From positions 9,053,501 to 9,117,500 of the forward strand of contig JAMJFZ010002307.1 in assembly GCA_026225945.1 (NCBI GenBank): 64,000 nt of DNA, written 5' to 3'. Of this stretch, positions 48,601 through 59,822 are shown piece after piece; the stretch's first letter is position 1, and each line of letters opens with the position of its first letter. The position numbers and the translations under genes are program-made. Under the pieces are notes generated by a model that saw only the letters and a program-made list of their open reading frames with translations, was not told the DNA's origin and did not search any database. The stretch is from Cricetomys ansorgei (Eukaryota; Chordata; Mammalia; Rodentia; Nesomyidae).

Positions 48601-49784
48601 GAGGGGACACAAAATTCATACACATAGATGCCTATGCAAACTTGCTATGAGATCCATCATATGGACCAGATGAACAGGACCTTACCAGTCCTATGAAACA
48701 GTTCACTCTTCCTCCCATGATCCCCCAGTTACAGAGAAGACATTGCACCTATTTGTACATGTTGCTTCCCAGTACAAAAGCCTTTTTTTTTTTTCCTGAA
48801 ATCTGTGTCAGGAGCTGGGAAATGAGTTAGCAAGAGACGCCGTGCTCTCCGAGATAACTTGTTCTAATTTCCTCATTAGTGAAGACGACATCATCATAAA
48901 GAATATCTGCCAACAATCTGATATAAAAAACATACATGTGTCGTGAAAAATAATTGCTGTTCAATTACCACTGAATTATAAAGCTGCTACACAGGTGCAA
49001 TAATACAGGGGACCTGTAAGTATGAAAAATTGCCAAGCTTAGGTAATTATGTATATTTCAATAAAGACTCTAAAATAAATTTTTCAGAGTTTAAAGGAAC
49101 AAGAGACAAGGACCCAAAAGCTATTTATAACCATATATATATATTTAATTTTCTATTCTTTCTTCTATATATATTTTGAAAAGCCAGGGATAATTTCTTA
49201 AACTCTGGCATCCAGGAAGATAGAGAAGTAATATCTCTTCCTCTGCTCCCTATTGTACCCACAGGAACAGTGTTGAAAAGATAGAAATCTAGACAGAACT
49301 ATGATAATTGCATTTAAAAAAAATAGTTAAATCTTACTTACGCCCTGTGCTTACTTTATGAATATGAAGGGTAGAATTTATAGGTAGATGGGTCTATCAT
49401 GACTGTGGAAAAGGATACATTTCTTATAAATTCCCAGTCTTTAGCAAGGGAAATTAGACTCCGAGAGCAAGAGTCTTAAATACCATCCAGTCCACGGTCT
49501 TGACTCACTGCAGGAAGTGAGGCTTATCACTCAGACTGAAGCTACCACAGAACAGGCAAAAACCCAACTTCTGCAACTTTGTAGGTTTAACTAATTATGA
49601 GCTAGGCTGGTTAACTACAACTTTTATTTTTTTAAGCCAAATGGCAAATTTCATGATAGACTTTTACCCAGTCACTGTCGAAATAAAATTGGACTCACAG
49701 CAAAGGGATTTTGTTGTAGAAAAAGCTATTAATTAGTTCAGTTTCTTTAGACTCATCACTAGTGACTATCCATTTTATTTCTTT
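48601..49784. other. Unique-looking AT-rich sequence; candidate regulatory core 48830-49090
   Basis: No repeat is recognised. Dense TAAT/ATTA words occur. A TATATATA patch lies near 49133-49145. Confidence 0.4.
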
Positions 49785-50165
49785 TGTTGTGTCAAAAAGC
49801 CTTCAACCAATAGCAACTCAGGGAGTGAAGGAGTTATTTGGCTCACACTTCTAGCTTAGTCCATCCTTGAAGGAATTCAGGGCAGGAACTTGAAGAAGAA
49901 ACCTAGGAGGTACTCTGCTGGCTGGCTCACTCCCTGGCTTGCACGCTGGCTTATAATCTGATTGTTTTCAGGCTTATTCTTTGACTCTTTCTCTTTTACA
50001 GACTTATACTTAATTAACTTTCATATACATCCCAGACCACATGCCTTAGGGATGGTGCTGCCCACAGTTGGCTGAACCCTCCTGCATCAATGAATAATCC
50101 AGACACACTCCCCTAGACATGCCTGCAGGCCAAGCTGATTAAGGCAGGTCCTTACCCAAGACTTT
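49785..50165 (-). repeat. ERVL-class solo LTR (minus)
   Basis: AGTTATTTGGCTCACACTTC, GGGATGGTGCTGCCCACAGT, GACATGCCTGCAGGCCAAGC. Diverged member of the family at 35123. Confidence 0.55.
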
Positions 50166-50299
50166 AACCTTTTTTTCAAGACTTAAAAAATGTGTCTGTG
50201 TCTGAGGCTGAAGCTGAGGCTGTGGTTATGTCTGGGCTATGGCTGAGCCTGAGGCTACATATGGTATACAGTTGGGAGTGCAGGGGCCTTCTGGTCCCT

Positions 50300-50429
50300 G
50301 AGGCATTAGATCTCTTTGGAACTGCAGTTACTGCTGTTGTGAGCTACCATACTTGTGTTCTGGTTATCAGAGTTGGGTTCTCTCCCAGAACAGGACATGA
50401 CTTTTACTGTGACATCATCTCTCCAGCCC
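50300..50429 (-). repeat. B2/B3-class SINE fragment
   Basis: TGCTGTTGTGAGCTACCATA, AGAGTTGGGTTCTCTCCCAG and ACATCATCTCTCCAGCCCC. Confidence 0.6.
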
Positions 50430-50459
50430 CTAACTGGTCAGTCCTCTTCTACTTCTGTT

Positions 50460-50702
50460 TTTTTTCCCCAGGGGTGAGAGGATTGAACCTAGGGCATTGA
50501 ACCTAGGGGCTCATACATTCTAGGTGAGCACTCCACCTCCGAGCTATCTCCTTAGCCCTCTTTTTACTTTTTATTTTGAGATGGAATCTCACTATGTTGC
50601 CCATGTTGGCACTCAACTCATTCTGGAGCACAGGCTGAAATTAAATCTTCCTGCTTCAGCTACATAAGTAGATTAGATTACAGGTTACAACACCAGACCT
50701 AG
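50460..50702 (-). repeat. B4-like SINE (ID plus B1 halves), with a short internal duplication
   Basis: ID-like CACTCCACCTCCGAGCTATC and B1-like TGGAATCTCACTATGTTGCC. The phrase TTGAACCTAGGG occurs twice, 17 bases apart (about 50483 and 50500). Confidence 0.6.
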
Positions 50703-50779
50703 CAGTATGCTAAATTTTCAAGTGTTTGGTTATGCCACATGGTTCTACCACTGTATGGTTCTAGACACAGACTGATGCA

Positions 50780-50945
50780 ACTGGTAAAACCCAGGCACTG
50801 TCCAAAACAGAGGACAAACAGCAATAAGTAAGAAACTGTTCCAAATCTCAAAGAACTCATGGTTAGCAAGAAAAACAGGCATACAAACTGTAATATAATA
50901 TGCATCAAAACGGAGTTGTGCACAATACCTTAAGAACAAGGAGAA
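50780..50945 (-). repeat. Probable L2-class relic
   Basis: CCAGGCACTGTCCAAAACAG and TCAAAGAACTCATGGTTAGC resemble reversed L2 3' wording. Confidence 0.35.
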
Positions 50946-51164
50946 GACAGTTTCTCCCTCCTGCATCAGCTATCAGTTGCCAATAACTCCTTAAGGACTT
51001 CTTGCACTCTCCTCCACACAGGGATTTTGTCAGGCTTTGTCTTGTGAATGCTGTCACAACTACTGTGAATTCATATGCTCACCTGCCCTGTTGTGTCCAG
51101 AAAACAGTTTCCTTGTAGTCCTCTACTACCTGTGGATCTTAAGATCTTTCTGTGATCTCTTCTT

Positions 51165-51415
51165 CAATGATATAGATACCCATTTAAGGCTGAGCACTTA
51201 CAGATAGTGGATCTGGTTGGTTCATCAGGGTCCAGTTGGTGGCCACTAACCTAAGAGTTGCATATGGACAGCAAAATTGTACTGTATGATGTTTTTGGTT
51301 CTGCATTTAAAAATAGGGGGGGGGGTTGAGACACAAAGTTGAAGAGAGAGAGGAGGGGTTGGATCTAGGAAGAATTGGGGAAGTGGGGGTGAATTAGATC
51401 AAAATTGTTTCAGTT
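51165..51415 (+). repeat. Probable Lx-type L1 3'-end fragment
   Basis: A run of G, then GGAGGGGTTGGATCTAGGAA and TTAGATCAAAATTGTTTCAG, resembles the purine-rich L1 tail. Confidence 0.4.
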
Positions 51416-51656
51416 CTACTTAGTATAACCTAACCTCCTGACTTCTGTCTTTTGCACAAACAGGACCTGGTAGATGGCTCCATATTTCCCCATGATTCGT
51501 TCTTTAGAGTAGCTGAGAAATACAGATATATATGGATAAGCGGTAACAAAGACATTTTTGTGTGAGACCTGTGACATTTCCTCACTCATCTCCACACTAA
51601 GCTTCCTCTGTGACCTCTGATACAGGTTTTATATATAGTTGGTATAACAGACTCAC

Positions 51657-51659
<3 letters not shown>

Positions 51660-51717
<58 letters not shown>

Positions 51718-51730
51718 CGAGAGAGCGAGC
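51660..51730 (+). repeat. (GA)n microsatellite
   Basis: About 26 GA units followed by GCGAGA variants. Confidence 0.97.
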
Positions 51731-52286
51731 AGGGCTATCACGTACTTCTTTTCCCAACCCAGCGAATGCCCTTTGTGAATTATTTTGTCCTTATTACAAA
51801 ACTATCCTCGTGCGACTTCCCTCTGCACCGACAGCTTCAGTAAGCTGTACTTCAGAGTAAGTGCTTCTCTTGGCTCTCTTGAAGGTTGCTGAAGTGGGCA
51901 ACCTCTGTTGTTCTCAGGGGGAAATTTTTCCAAAACATAAGTTCCCACTACCTGTGGCCTCTTCTCAGGGCAAATAATTCCAACATGCTCACCAGAGGAC
52001 TATGCAAGGTTCAGAACTTCTCTGCTTGGGAAAAGACGCCACTGAAGCACCTTGTTGGTTCTGTAAACCACAGAAACCACAATGGTTTTAACTTAATCAA
52101 ATTAAAGATCGGAGTGACCTAAGTCTTTTACAGAAGGGCAAAATTTGTTAGGGGAGGAGCCAGGAGGCACTAAGTTCTTCACCAGGGCCTCATGGCTAAT
52201 CCCTTTCTGTGTCCTGCCATCTCCGTTATTCAGATTCTATATGTCCATTCTTGGGTCATTAAACCCATGAATTTTAAAACTTTGTG

Positions 52287-52288
<2 letters not shown>
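51731..52288. other. No gene or repeat recognised
   Basis: Mixed sequence with two short frames without motifs. Confidence 0.45.
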
Positions 52289-52333
<45 letters not shown>

Positions 52334-52398
52334 TACTACTACTATTAATATTATTGCTATTATTACAGTTACTACTACTGTTATTATTAATAGTATTA

Positions 52399-52440
<42 letters not shown>
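52289..52440 (+). repeat. (TTA)n-(TAC)n-(TG)n compound microsatellite
   Basis: Pure TTA to about 52332, TAC units, mixed trinucleotides, then about 18 TG units from 52405. Confidence 0.97.
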
Positions 52441-52441
<1 letters not shown>

Positions 52442-52598
52442 TCATGCATGCCAGGACACACATGCAGAGGTCAGGGGACAACTCTTGTGTAATCAATTGC
52501 TTCCCTCCACTTTTACATGAGTTCTAGGAATTGAACTCAGGCTACTGCGCCTGCAAGGCAAATGCCTTTACTCACTGAGCCATCTTACCAACCAACGG
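52441..52598 (-). repeat. B3-type SINE
   Basis: The TG run is its tail complement. TAGGAATTGAACTCAGGCTA is the box B side and TCACTGAGCCATCTTACCAA the head. Confidence 0.75.
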
Positions 52599-52974
52599 TG
52601 TGGGGAAGCAAAGAACCACATCAGGGAGGCCAGGAAGCATAGAAAATTAAATACAGGAAGGGGCCTGGACTATATATAACCCTCCAAGATGCTCCCCAGA
52701 GACCTACTCCCACTAAGCAGACCCATCTCCTCTTTTCATAGAGATCTTCCGATTATCAGGTCCACCATGAGCCCCTGTAATAGATGGGAATCATTCACAA
52801 TCACAGGTTGGACTTCATCTTGGGCAGTCTTCATGAATATCCATTTTCCAGGAAAAACTACACAGAAGGGAGTATCACTTTTGTCTCATCAAAGCACTCA
52901 AGTTTAAGGGATAAATTGTGTGATCATTCTACACAAAGACAAACAGGACAGAACGTTGGTTTCTTTCCCACTAA

Positions 52975-53312
52975 TGTGATAAAAATCACCTGACCAAAAG
53001 AAACCTAGGAGAAAATGGTTTATTTTGGTTTACAGGTCCAGAAATCAGAGTTCATAGTGGAGGGGGGGACTCTGCATAGGACAGGCGAAGCATGGTGGCA
53101 GGAGCAGGAAGACAGTTGGTCACATTGTACCTGCACAGAGAGAAAACAGAGAAAACCTGCAGTATCCCCGCAAAAGCCATCCCCAGTGACCTAGTTCCTT
53201 CAGCAAGGCTCCACCTCCTAAATGCTCTATAATCTTCCCACAGGTGCCACCAGCTAGAGACCAAGTATTCAAACACACGAGCCTGTGGGGGACTCATGTT
53301 CAACCCACAATA
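52975..53312 (-). repeat. ORR1/MT-like LTR (minus)
   Basis: AAATGGTTTATTTTGGTTTA, CCCCAGTGACCTAGTTCCTT, AGGCTCCACCTCCTAAATGC and GAGACCAAGTATTCAAACAC. Confidence 0.65.
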
Positions 53313-54370
53313 GATCTTATAACCAAAGAAGGGACGGAGACACTGGGCAGATCAGAACATCAACCTGCACATAGAGACCGTTATTGAGGGGATCAAATGG
53401 AAGCATTTTCTCTATCCTCATGGGACAAATGATGAGAGTCGCAATCCACAGCCTTGACCAACCTTTAGTTTTGTACTTCAACATGAAAATAAGTCTCACT
53501 TGTCTTCCTGCAACCATGGTACCTAAACCCTGAAGTGGTGAGATGTTTGCATCTGCAATCGCTTTTGTTAGCCTAATTGGTGTCCTCTTGCTTTTTTCCA
53601 AAATAGGATGCTCACATCCATTCACTCAGTGGACAGTCAGAGAAATACTAGATTTAATATTCCCAATGCATTTATAGACTGGTTGCTGTATTCCTGACTG
53701 CTGATTCATAATCAGTCAGTCAAATGGAGCCTTTTGATTCTGATTTCCTCAGAGAGGCTGTTCTACAAGCGTGGGGTCAACCTAAAGGAAGCAGGGTTTA
53801 TTTAATATTTTCTCCTTTCATTAGTGAGCTTAAACTACTTCCTTGTAAACTCTGCTTGTTACCTAAATGGACTAGCACTTTGGTTTCCTAATTAACTTTC
53901 TTATCAGAATCCCAACCAAAAATAACAAGAAATGTAATCATGATAAAGTACCCTGCCCCCTCAAAACAGATTTCCTTTTGCGCTTTATCTCTTGGCGCTG
54001 TTCTGGCTTGTTTAATTAAAATATCAGAAATTATTAGACTCAAATTATTTCTTGATCTAGTGCTCAAATTCCCCCTGAAAAACTGTTTCTTCTGCCTCCA
54101 TATTTAAACCTTTATCTGTGTGAGGCAGATGAGCTCCCATACCTATGCAACTGGGTTCATGTAATTCAATATAATTTTGGAAGAAGCGTCTAATTTAGTC
54201 TCTAAGTAATTAAACAAACAAATCAGATTTGGCTATGCCGAGCCTCGAGTGTTTAAATGCTCAGGTCTTCTCTCTTGGGCTTCTAGATCATCAAAATGAA
54301 TAGCATTGACGTGCAAAAACCCTGAAGAAATTTTAGCATGGAGACGTGAAATTCAAGGCCTCCTTCTTAT
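53313..54370. other. Immediate 5' flank of Slc15a5, no repeat recognised
   Basis: AT-rich, CpG-poor sequence with TTAAT and TTTAAA words. No convincing TATA box, CpG island or donor for an upstream exon could be fixed. It may hold the promoter or a 5' untranslated exon. Confidence 0.4.
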
Positions 54371-54391
54371 TATTTTTTTTTCATTAGAGGA
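54371..54391 (+). promoter_or_regulatory. Strong 3' splice-acceptor-like sequence just before the Slc15a5 ATG
   Basis: A run of T residues followed by CATTAG ends at 54387, and the ATG follows after AGGA. This has the form of a functional acceptor and suggests that the first coding exon is preceded by a noncoding exon, rather than transcription starting here. No donor or promoter upstream could be assigned. Confidence 0.5.
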
Positions 54392-54794
54392 ATGGGGGAA
54401 AATAATAGGCACCGAGTCCACGCGGCTCACATAAGTAGTAGTATTCAAGAGACCATAGACATGTCCGTTGCAGACTTCATCATAAGTGATGAAAAACTAA
54501 CTCTACATGGTGGACCTGAACAGCAGAAGACCATGAGACACTGTGGGTGTTTACAGGTTGGAATCTGCTTGCTTCTCGTGGAGCTGTGCGAAAGGTTTGC
54601 CTTCTTTGAAGTCGTGTGCAACATGATCCCCTTTTGCACAGTGAAGCTTGGCTACTTCAACCACCAGGCAGCCACTCTCAACTTGTGCTTTATTGGAGCC
54701 TCGGTCCTTAGCCCTGTGTTTGTGGGATGGCTGGCGGACAACTTCTTCGAAAGGATCAAACTGGTGTACATATCCTTAACTCTACATTTCCTAG
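54392..54794 (+). CDS. Slc15a5: Slc15a5 first coding exon (POT/PTR2-family transporter, N-terminus)
   Basis: This exon encodes the N-terminal part of an SLC15/POT membrane transporter. Two in-frame starts are possible: the ATG at 54392 and one 23 codons later at 54461, which begins MSVADF. Both have G at -3. The exon ends at a consensus donor (ctag|gtgagt, GT at 54795-54796) in phase 1. Numbering from 54392, the first membrane segment (about residues 48-75) contains [10 protein letters not shown], which fits the ExxERFxYY signature of proton-coupled oligopeptide transporters except that both Tyr are Phe. A second hydrophobic segment is followed by [12 protein letters not shown], which matches the conserved GxxADxxxGK loop after TM2 in this family. 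There is no frameshift or stop. SLC15A5 is an orphan family member whose substrate, as far as I know, is not established. The family is sure from the motifs. The exact paralogue rests on recall of SLC15A5 and on the absence of PEPT1/PEPT2/PHT-like wording. Confidence 0.88.
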
Positions 54795-55484
54795 GTGAGT
54801 GCCCTCTGACAAATGGATCTTTATCTGTTACAAAGCTACATAGATTTTTGTTAGAATTTTTAGTTTATTTTATCACTACTCTGTTCTTAGCACAAAATGA
54901 AATAAGTGAAGTAAGTTGTTTTGAGGTATTTCATCCTTTATATTATTTAGGTTGTTAGTAGATGTGTGGACGTTGTGTTTTAAAGGATCTTTAATACCTA
55001 TAGCACTCTGATTGCTATAGTTTATGCTAATTATATCTTTGTATGTCAATCTTCTCTACACCTTGGAATGCCCTTGCTTCCCTCTTAGTGATCCAACTGA
55101 AATTTCTGACAGAGCCTACATGAAACATGAAATTCATTTGCTTCACAACTAGATGAAATATGCTAAAAAAAAAACAGGTTGCTGGAGTTCATGTAGAATA
55201 ACTAAGAAGGATTTGGGTCTTATAATGAATCTTATAGTAATTAGATTTCATATAAAGGTATGACTACTGGGTATTAAACTACAGTTACACGATTTAAAGA
55301 TAAGTGAATTCAGACAGGACATTATGATTATTTAAAGAAAAATAAACATGCTACAGAAGGTTGGGAATTTTCGACGAGACATAAAGAGCAATCTGGTGGA
55401 TAGTCTGCAACTGTGTCAGAGGCCAGAGGGCAAAGTCTGAGAGTCGGTTTTTACTTTCTGTCTTATTTCTGATAGAGAGGAAAG

Positions 55485-55662
55485 TATTCCAGAGCAGCTG
55501 GCCTGTGAGCTTCCAGCCGATTCTCCCACCTCTGACTCCTGTCTTAACGTAGGAGTGCAGGGATTAAAGATGTGTGCTACCACATCCAGCATTTTGCATA
55601 GGTTCAGGGATGGTCAGGTTGCGTGGCTAGCACATTTACCCACTGACCCGTCTTCCTTGCCC
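55485..55662 (-). repeat. B3/B4-type SINE
   Basis: AGCTGGCCTGTGAGCTTCCA, GTAGGAGTGCAGGGATTAAA and CATTTACCCACTGACCCGTC. Confidence 0.65.
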
Positions 55663-55734
55663 TGGTCTACAACCTTAAGCTGAATCACTCGGCCATTCTT
55701 CCTAGACAAGCAGCCTCCGAGGTGAGGAGGCTGG

Positions 55735-55880
55735 GCAGGTAGTGTGCGGCAGGCGAAAGTGAGTGTGGCAGTCGGCAGTCAGTCGAACCTAGTGGGAGGA
55801 GATTGGAGGTGCTAGGAAGCCCTAGACTTCCGGCAGCGGAACCGGAAAGTGATGTGACTCAGACTTGTGATCACAGCCGC
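55735..55880. promoter_or_regulatory. CpG-containing cluster with ETS and AP-1 words in Slc15a5 intron 1
   Basis: About ten CpGs fall within roughly 200 bases of otherwise CpG-poor sequence. The cluster contains CTTCCGG at 55827-55833, ACCGGAAAGT at 55841-55850 and TGACTCA at 55855-55861. Close-set ETS words with an AP-1/CRE-like word are typical of small CpG promoters and enhancers. It could equally be a residue of an unrecognised repeat. Confidence 0.35.
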
Positions 55881-56352
55881 TCAAATCCTGTGAAATAAGG
55901 ACTGGGTCTCTGGGTGACAAATATTTCTCCAAGCTTCAGAAAATGTTTCTTGCTATCTACTCTGCCGCAAAGTATTGCTCAGAGGTCTGAGAAGCAAGCC
56001 AAGAGAAAACAATGAATTCCTCCTTTCAAGTGGACTTTGTTAAGTGACCTTGACTTTCAAGTGAGGGAAGAGAGAAAATCTCCCGGTGAAGAGGTTCCCT
56101 GTCAGTGGTAATAAGTGAGAGGGGAGTAGGCCTGGGTGGGGAGACTAAGGAGATGGCTAAGCCAAGAAAGGACAGATAAATTCTCCTTGACTAGATAGTA
56201 TGCCACACCACAAGTATTCCTTTTTAATGTTTATTTTTATCAGTCTGTTCAATGTTATTTCTATCAGTCTGAAGTCCTCAGTAAGTCATCACACCAGGAC
56301 AGAAAAGGGAGATCTTAACTTTAGAATTCTCCAAGCAAAAAGAACTAAATCA

Positions 56353-56479
56353 GGCTAGGCGGTAGTGGCACAGTACTCGAGAAGCAGAGGCAGGCTGATC
56401 TCTGTGAGTTCGAGGCCAGCTTGGTCAACAGAGTAAGTTATACAACAGAGAAACTCTGTCTCAAAACAAACAAACAAAC
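56353..56479 (+). repeat. B1 SINE with target-site duplication
   Basis: GGCTAGGCGGTAGTGGCACA start, TGAGTTCGAGGCCAGCTTGG and a CAAACAAACAAACAA tail. It is flanked by 16-base direct repeats differing at one base (56337-56352 and 56480-56495, AAAAAGAACTARATCA). Confidence 0.9.
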
Positions 56480-56499
56480 AAAAAGAACTAGATCAACTC

Positions 56500-56671
56500 C
56501 CTCTCTGCTATTGATTGATTGATTAGTTCCCTCTCCCTCAGTTTCTCTCTCTCTCTCTGTATGTGTGTGTGTGTCTGTTTCTCTCTGTCTCTCTCTGTCT
56601 CTCTCCCTCTCCTACACATTGAATATTGAACCCAGGACTCACACATACTAGGTAAGGACTTCATCACTGAG

Positions 56672-56724
<53 letters not shown>

Positions 56725-56942
56725 CACTGGGTATTGAACCTAGGACTCACACATGCTAGATAAGGACTCTATCACTGAGCTCCATCACCACCTCCTCTTA
56801 CCTTTGTCTTTTGAAATGGGGTCTCTCTATGTTGTGCAGACTATCCTAGAAAACACCATGCGGCTCTACCAGGCCTTGAACTTGGGCCTTCTTACCTGAG
56901 CCTCCCAAGTTGAATCACGCACCTGTGGCACTGAGCCTGGCT
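56500..56942 (-). repeat. CT-rich tract with two ID-like arms and a B1 relic
   Basis: ID-like arms at 56611-56673 and 56719-56781 both carry AGGACTCACACATRCTAG and ATCACTGAGC. They are separated by a pure CT run (56674-56718). 56800-56942 is reversed B1 (GGGGTCTCTCTATGTTGTGC to GCACCTGTGGCACTGAGCC). Confidence 0.7.
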
Positions 56943-57501
56943 TGTTTTGCCACTCTTAAATTATGGCCTGTGTTTTCCTCTCAAAACTGCCATGATATTG
57001 AAACCTGTCGCTAAATATTAGAGATTCTAACTAAAGTATGACTTCTGCCTGGATTGATATAAATTTAGATTTTTTTTTTTTTAAATGCAGCTTTCTCCTT
57101 GACCGTGGATATCTACTGGGCTACTAGCAGTCTGTCCAACTCCAACCCACAATCTATTCTACCAACATGACTTCCTGAAAAAAGTGATCATTTCATATCA
57201 TCTTGTATTCATATTGTTCCTATGATCTAAGAAACAAACTCAAAATTAGCATATTAGATTCTTTACTATTTATATGAAATTTAACCCTCTGTAATGGTCT
57301 CACCTCTGGTGACACTGAGTCTTTGCTCCATCCTTATTTTCCCCTCATTTTTCTCTCTGCCCGAAGGAGTTGGCTGTCTCGGATTCTCACTCTGTACCTG
57401 AGATTTTGAAAATGCCTGGTGTTTTATCAAGATTCCTGTTTATTGTTAGCCTCTCTGTGTCCAGTCCACTGCTATCACATAGAGGCGACTGCATGGGGCA
57501 T

Positions 57502-57715
57502 GATAGAGATGGAGTTAGTAAGTGCTTGCCATGCAAGCGCGAGGGCCTGAGTTCACCCTCAGAACCAATGTCCAAATACAGTGTGTGGTAGTATCCAATT
57601 CTAATCCAACACTGGGAGATGAGACAGTCTGCCTGCTATTGGGTAAGAGGTTTTTCCTAAGAAAAAGCAACACGGAGAGAGGGGATCTACATACCCCAGA
57701 TAGAGAACCTATGAC
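57502..57715 (+). repeat. B3/B4-type SINE (diverged)
   Basis: GCTTGCCATGCAAGCGCGAG, GGGCCTGAGTTCACCCTCAG and CAACACTGGGAGATGAGACA. Confidence 0.55.
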
Positions 57716-59017
57716 AAACAAAAATAGTAATTATATCAAAATTTGGGGAACCTGTGATTTCTATTTGGGGTTACTAATAGGATATGGGTGAGAGTTATTT
57801 ATAAGAGCAAGGATGATTCAGAAGTATGAGCACCACCACCACAAAGCCCACTCCAACATGTGTGATGACTTAAAATCCACACCCCTAGAGCTCTTTACAT
57901 GACTTTCAGGCAGCTCCACGGTCAGAGACTCTCTCCTCAGCATCCCAAGTGGTCAGTCTCCTCCCCCAGCACCTGTTTGCTGCCTCTATGACCTTGGGGA
58001 GGGGACTTGGTGACTCTTGTCAATATCATTTTCCCCTGGACAATTGAATTTAGTTTACCTCCTGAATCTACTGACCTCCTCTCTCTCCTAGAAAGAATGT
58101 TTCAATTCAGAGGAAACCACTGTAAATCACTACCCTACTCCACAAGCACCAGGTCACTGAGAGATTCCATCTCCAAAAACAAAGCGGATGGTTCCTGAAA
58201 GATAGCATCCTCAAAACCCTCCACGTACATTCACACACATGTGCATAAACACATGTGCATGCAAGCACACAGTCTGCATGGTTGTACTCACCTCTGCCAT
58301 GCAACTGCTCTCTGTATGCTTTCCTTTTCTGATGTACCCACTCCCTCCTGAGTTGCTCCCCACCACCTCATGTTAGATATGACAGCACTTTTCAAAGGGC
58401 TTACAGCTACAGCAGACAACTTATGCAGGACACAATGGCGCACATCAAGAGAGAAATTCTTATCAAGTATATCACAGATTTGTACTTTTATCACATCAAT
58501 TTCACTGATGATGGAAAGGAAGTCTTGATCTAATGAAATCAAAGTGTGGTGACATTTTCTCAAAGGATGGAGGTAGAACATCTTTGTGACTTACACAGAG
58601 GTATCATACAGTCTAGAAGTCGGCTGTCCTTAAACAGGTAGTTACTTACTGCTAGGACTAACTGTGCTGAACATGCTGTGTGCATAACCCTGCAAAGCCT
58701 CACATCACGCTTCTGAAGAAGATTATAGTAGACACCATGTTTGTGTCACATCTGGTTAACACTGAAAGAAAACAAACACTTCAAACTCAATAACTTAAAA
58801 TGTTCATCCTCAAGATAAATCAGCCCATTGCTGAATGACAGCAGAGTGTATATATTCTTCACATGATGCAAAATATTGTACCCAATTTTTACTTCCATGG
58901 AACTTAAGAGGAAATAACCATTCAGGACCACTTTATAAAAATTCATACCAAAAATTATAGTGTCAAAGAAATCGAACAGAACAAAAGTAATGAGATAGGT
59001 AAAATAGCATCAACAGT

Positions 59018-59247
59018 GCTGGGAGGTAGCTCAGTGACAGAGCGAATGTCTACCTCTTTCTGACTGGTCTGCATGACCCAGGACACACTCCTGTCTCCCC
59101 TGATTTCTTACCTTTGTGTGTGACAGTCAGGGTCTATGAAGCTGTGTGAGAAATCAGAAAAACAAGGATATGCATAGCCAAAGTATGACCTTAAACTCCT
59201 GACCGCCCCACCCCCACCTACTGTGAGCTAGGACAAGTACACTCTGC
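59018..59247. repeat. ID arm (plus) and B1 relic (minus)
   Basis: GTGCTGGGAGGTAGCTCAGT at 59018-59085 is ID. From 59125, CAGGGTCTATGAAGCTGTGT and TGACCTTAAACTCCTGACCG are reversed B1. Confidence 0.6.
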
Positions 59248-59464
59248 CAGACACACCAAATGTTTTCACATGATATGATTCTGAATTATTTTAATGATGA
59301 TAAAAATTAACATCATTTGCTTATGTATTCTTAGAGAAAAGATGGTTTAATCTGGAAAAGGTAGTGGGGGGACCCCCCAGAGCCTTGGATTAGTTAAAAC
59401 ATGCAACAAACAGAATCTTTGTATATAATTTCTTTCTATATAAGTCAATTATAAATTAATTAAA

Positions 59465-59644
59465 AGTTTTTGAGTTTGTTATTTTATTTTCAATTATGCA
59501 TGTGGAAGAGTGGGCTACAGGCACGTGAGTACAGCCCACAAAGGCCAAAAGAGGGCATCCAACTCCCAAACACCAGAGCACTGAATGTGGGTCCTCTGCT
59601 AAAGCAGTACAAGCTCTTGACCACAGAGCCATCTCTCCAGCCCC
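59465..59644 (-). repeat. B3-type SINE
   Basis: CAAAAGAGGGCATCCAACTC, TGAATGTGGGTCCTCTGCTA and CACAGAGCCATCTCTCCAGC. It sits about 180 bases before exon 2. Confidence 0.85.
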
Positions 59645-59822
59645 AGATTTTTCACACTTAGAAAATTCAAGACATCCCTGAAATTGCAATGATCAGCATA
59701 AGTACGCTAGTAAAATACTCAAACAACCATGAACCTTTCAGAGGAGAGCACTTGTTTATGGTGTGCTTTGATGGGTCTGCGGGTCTGTGCTATATGCTTT
59801 CTCCTTTTCTCTCTACCGACAG

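Larger units (their letters stand above)
54795..59822 (+). other. Slc15a5: Slc15a5 intron 1 (complete, 5028 bases)
   Basis: GT at 54795 and AG at 59822 bound the intron. It holds a B3/B4-type SINE remnant (55485-55662), a CpG-containing cluster with ETS/AP-1 words (55735-55880), a B1 with target-site duplication (56353-56479), a CT tract with two ID-like arms and a B1 relic (56500-56942), a B3-type SINE (57502-57715), an ID plus B1 pair (59018-59247) and a minus-strand B3 (59465-59644). Nothing recognisable is seen in 54800-55480 or 57716-59015 apart from a short CA-rich stretch near 58225-58275. Confidence 0.8.

Noticed and set aside
54445..54639. Antisense 64-codon frame over Slc15a5 exon 1
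   Set aside because: Mirror of the coding exon, with no independent support.
54795..54958. Read-through of exon 1 to a stop at 54958
   Set aside because: A consensus donor at 54795, loss of family similarity beyond it, and an in-phase exon 2 show that this part is intron.
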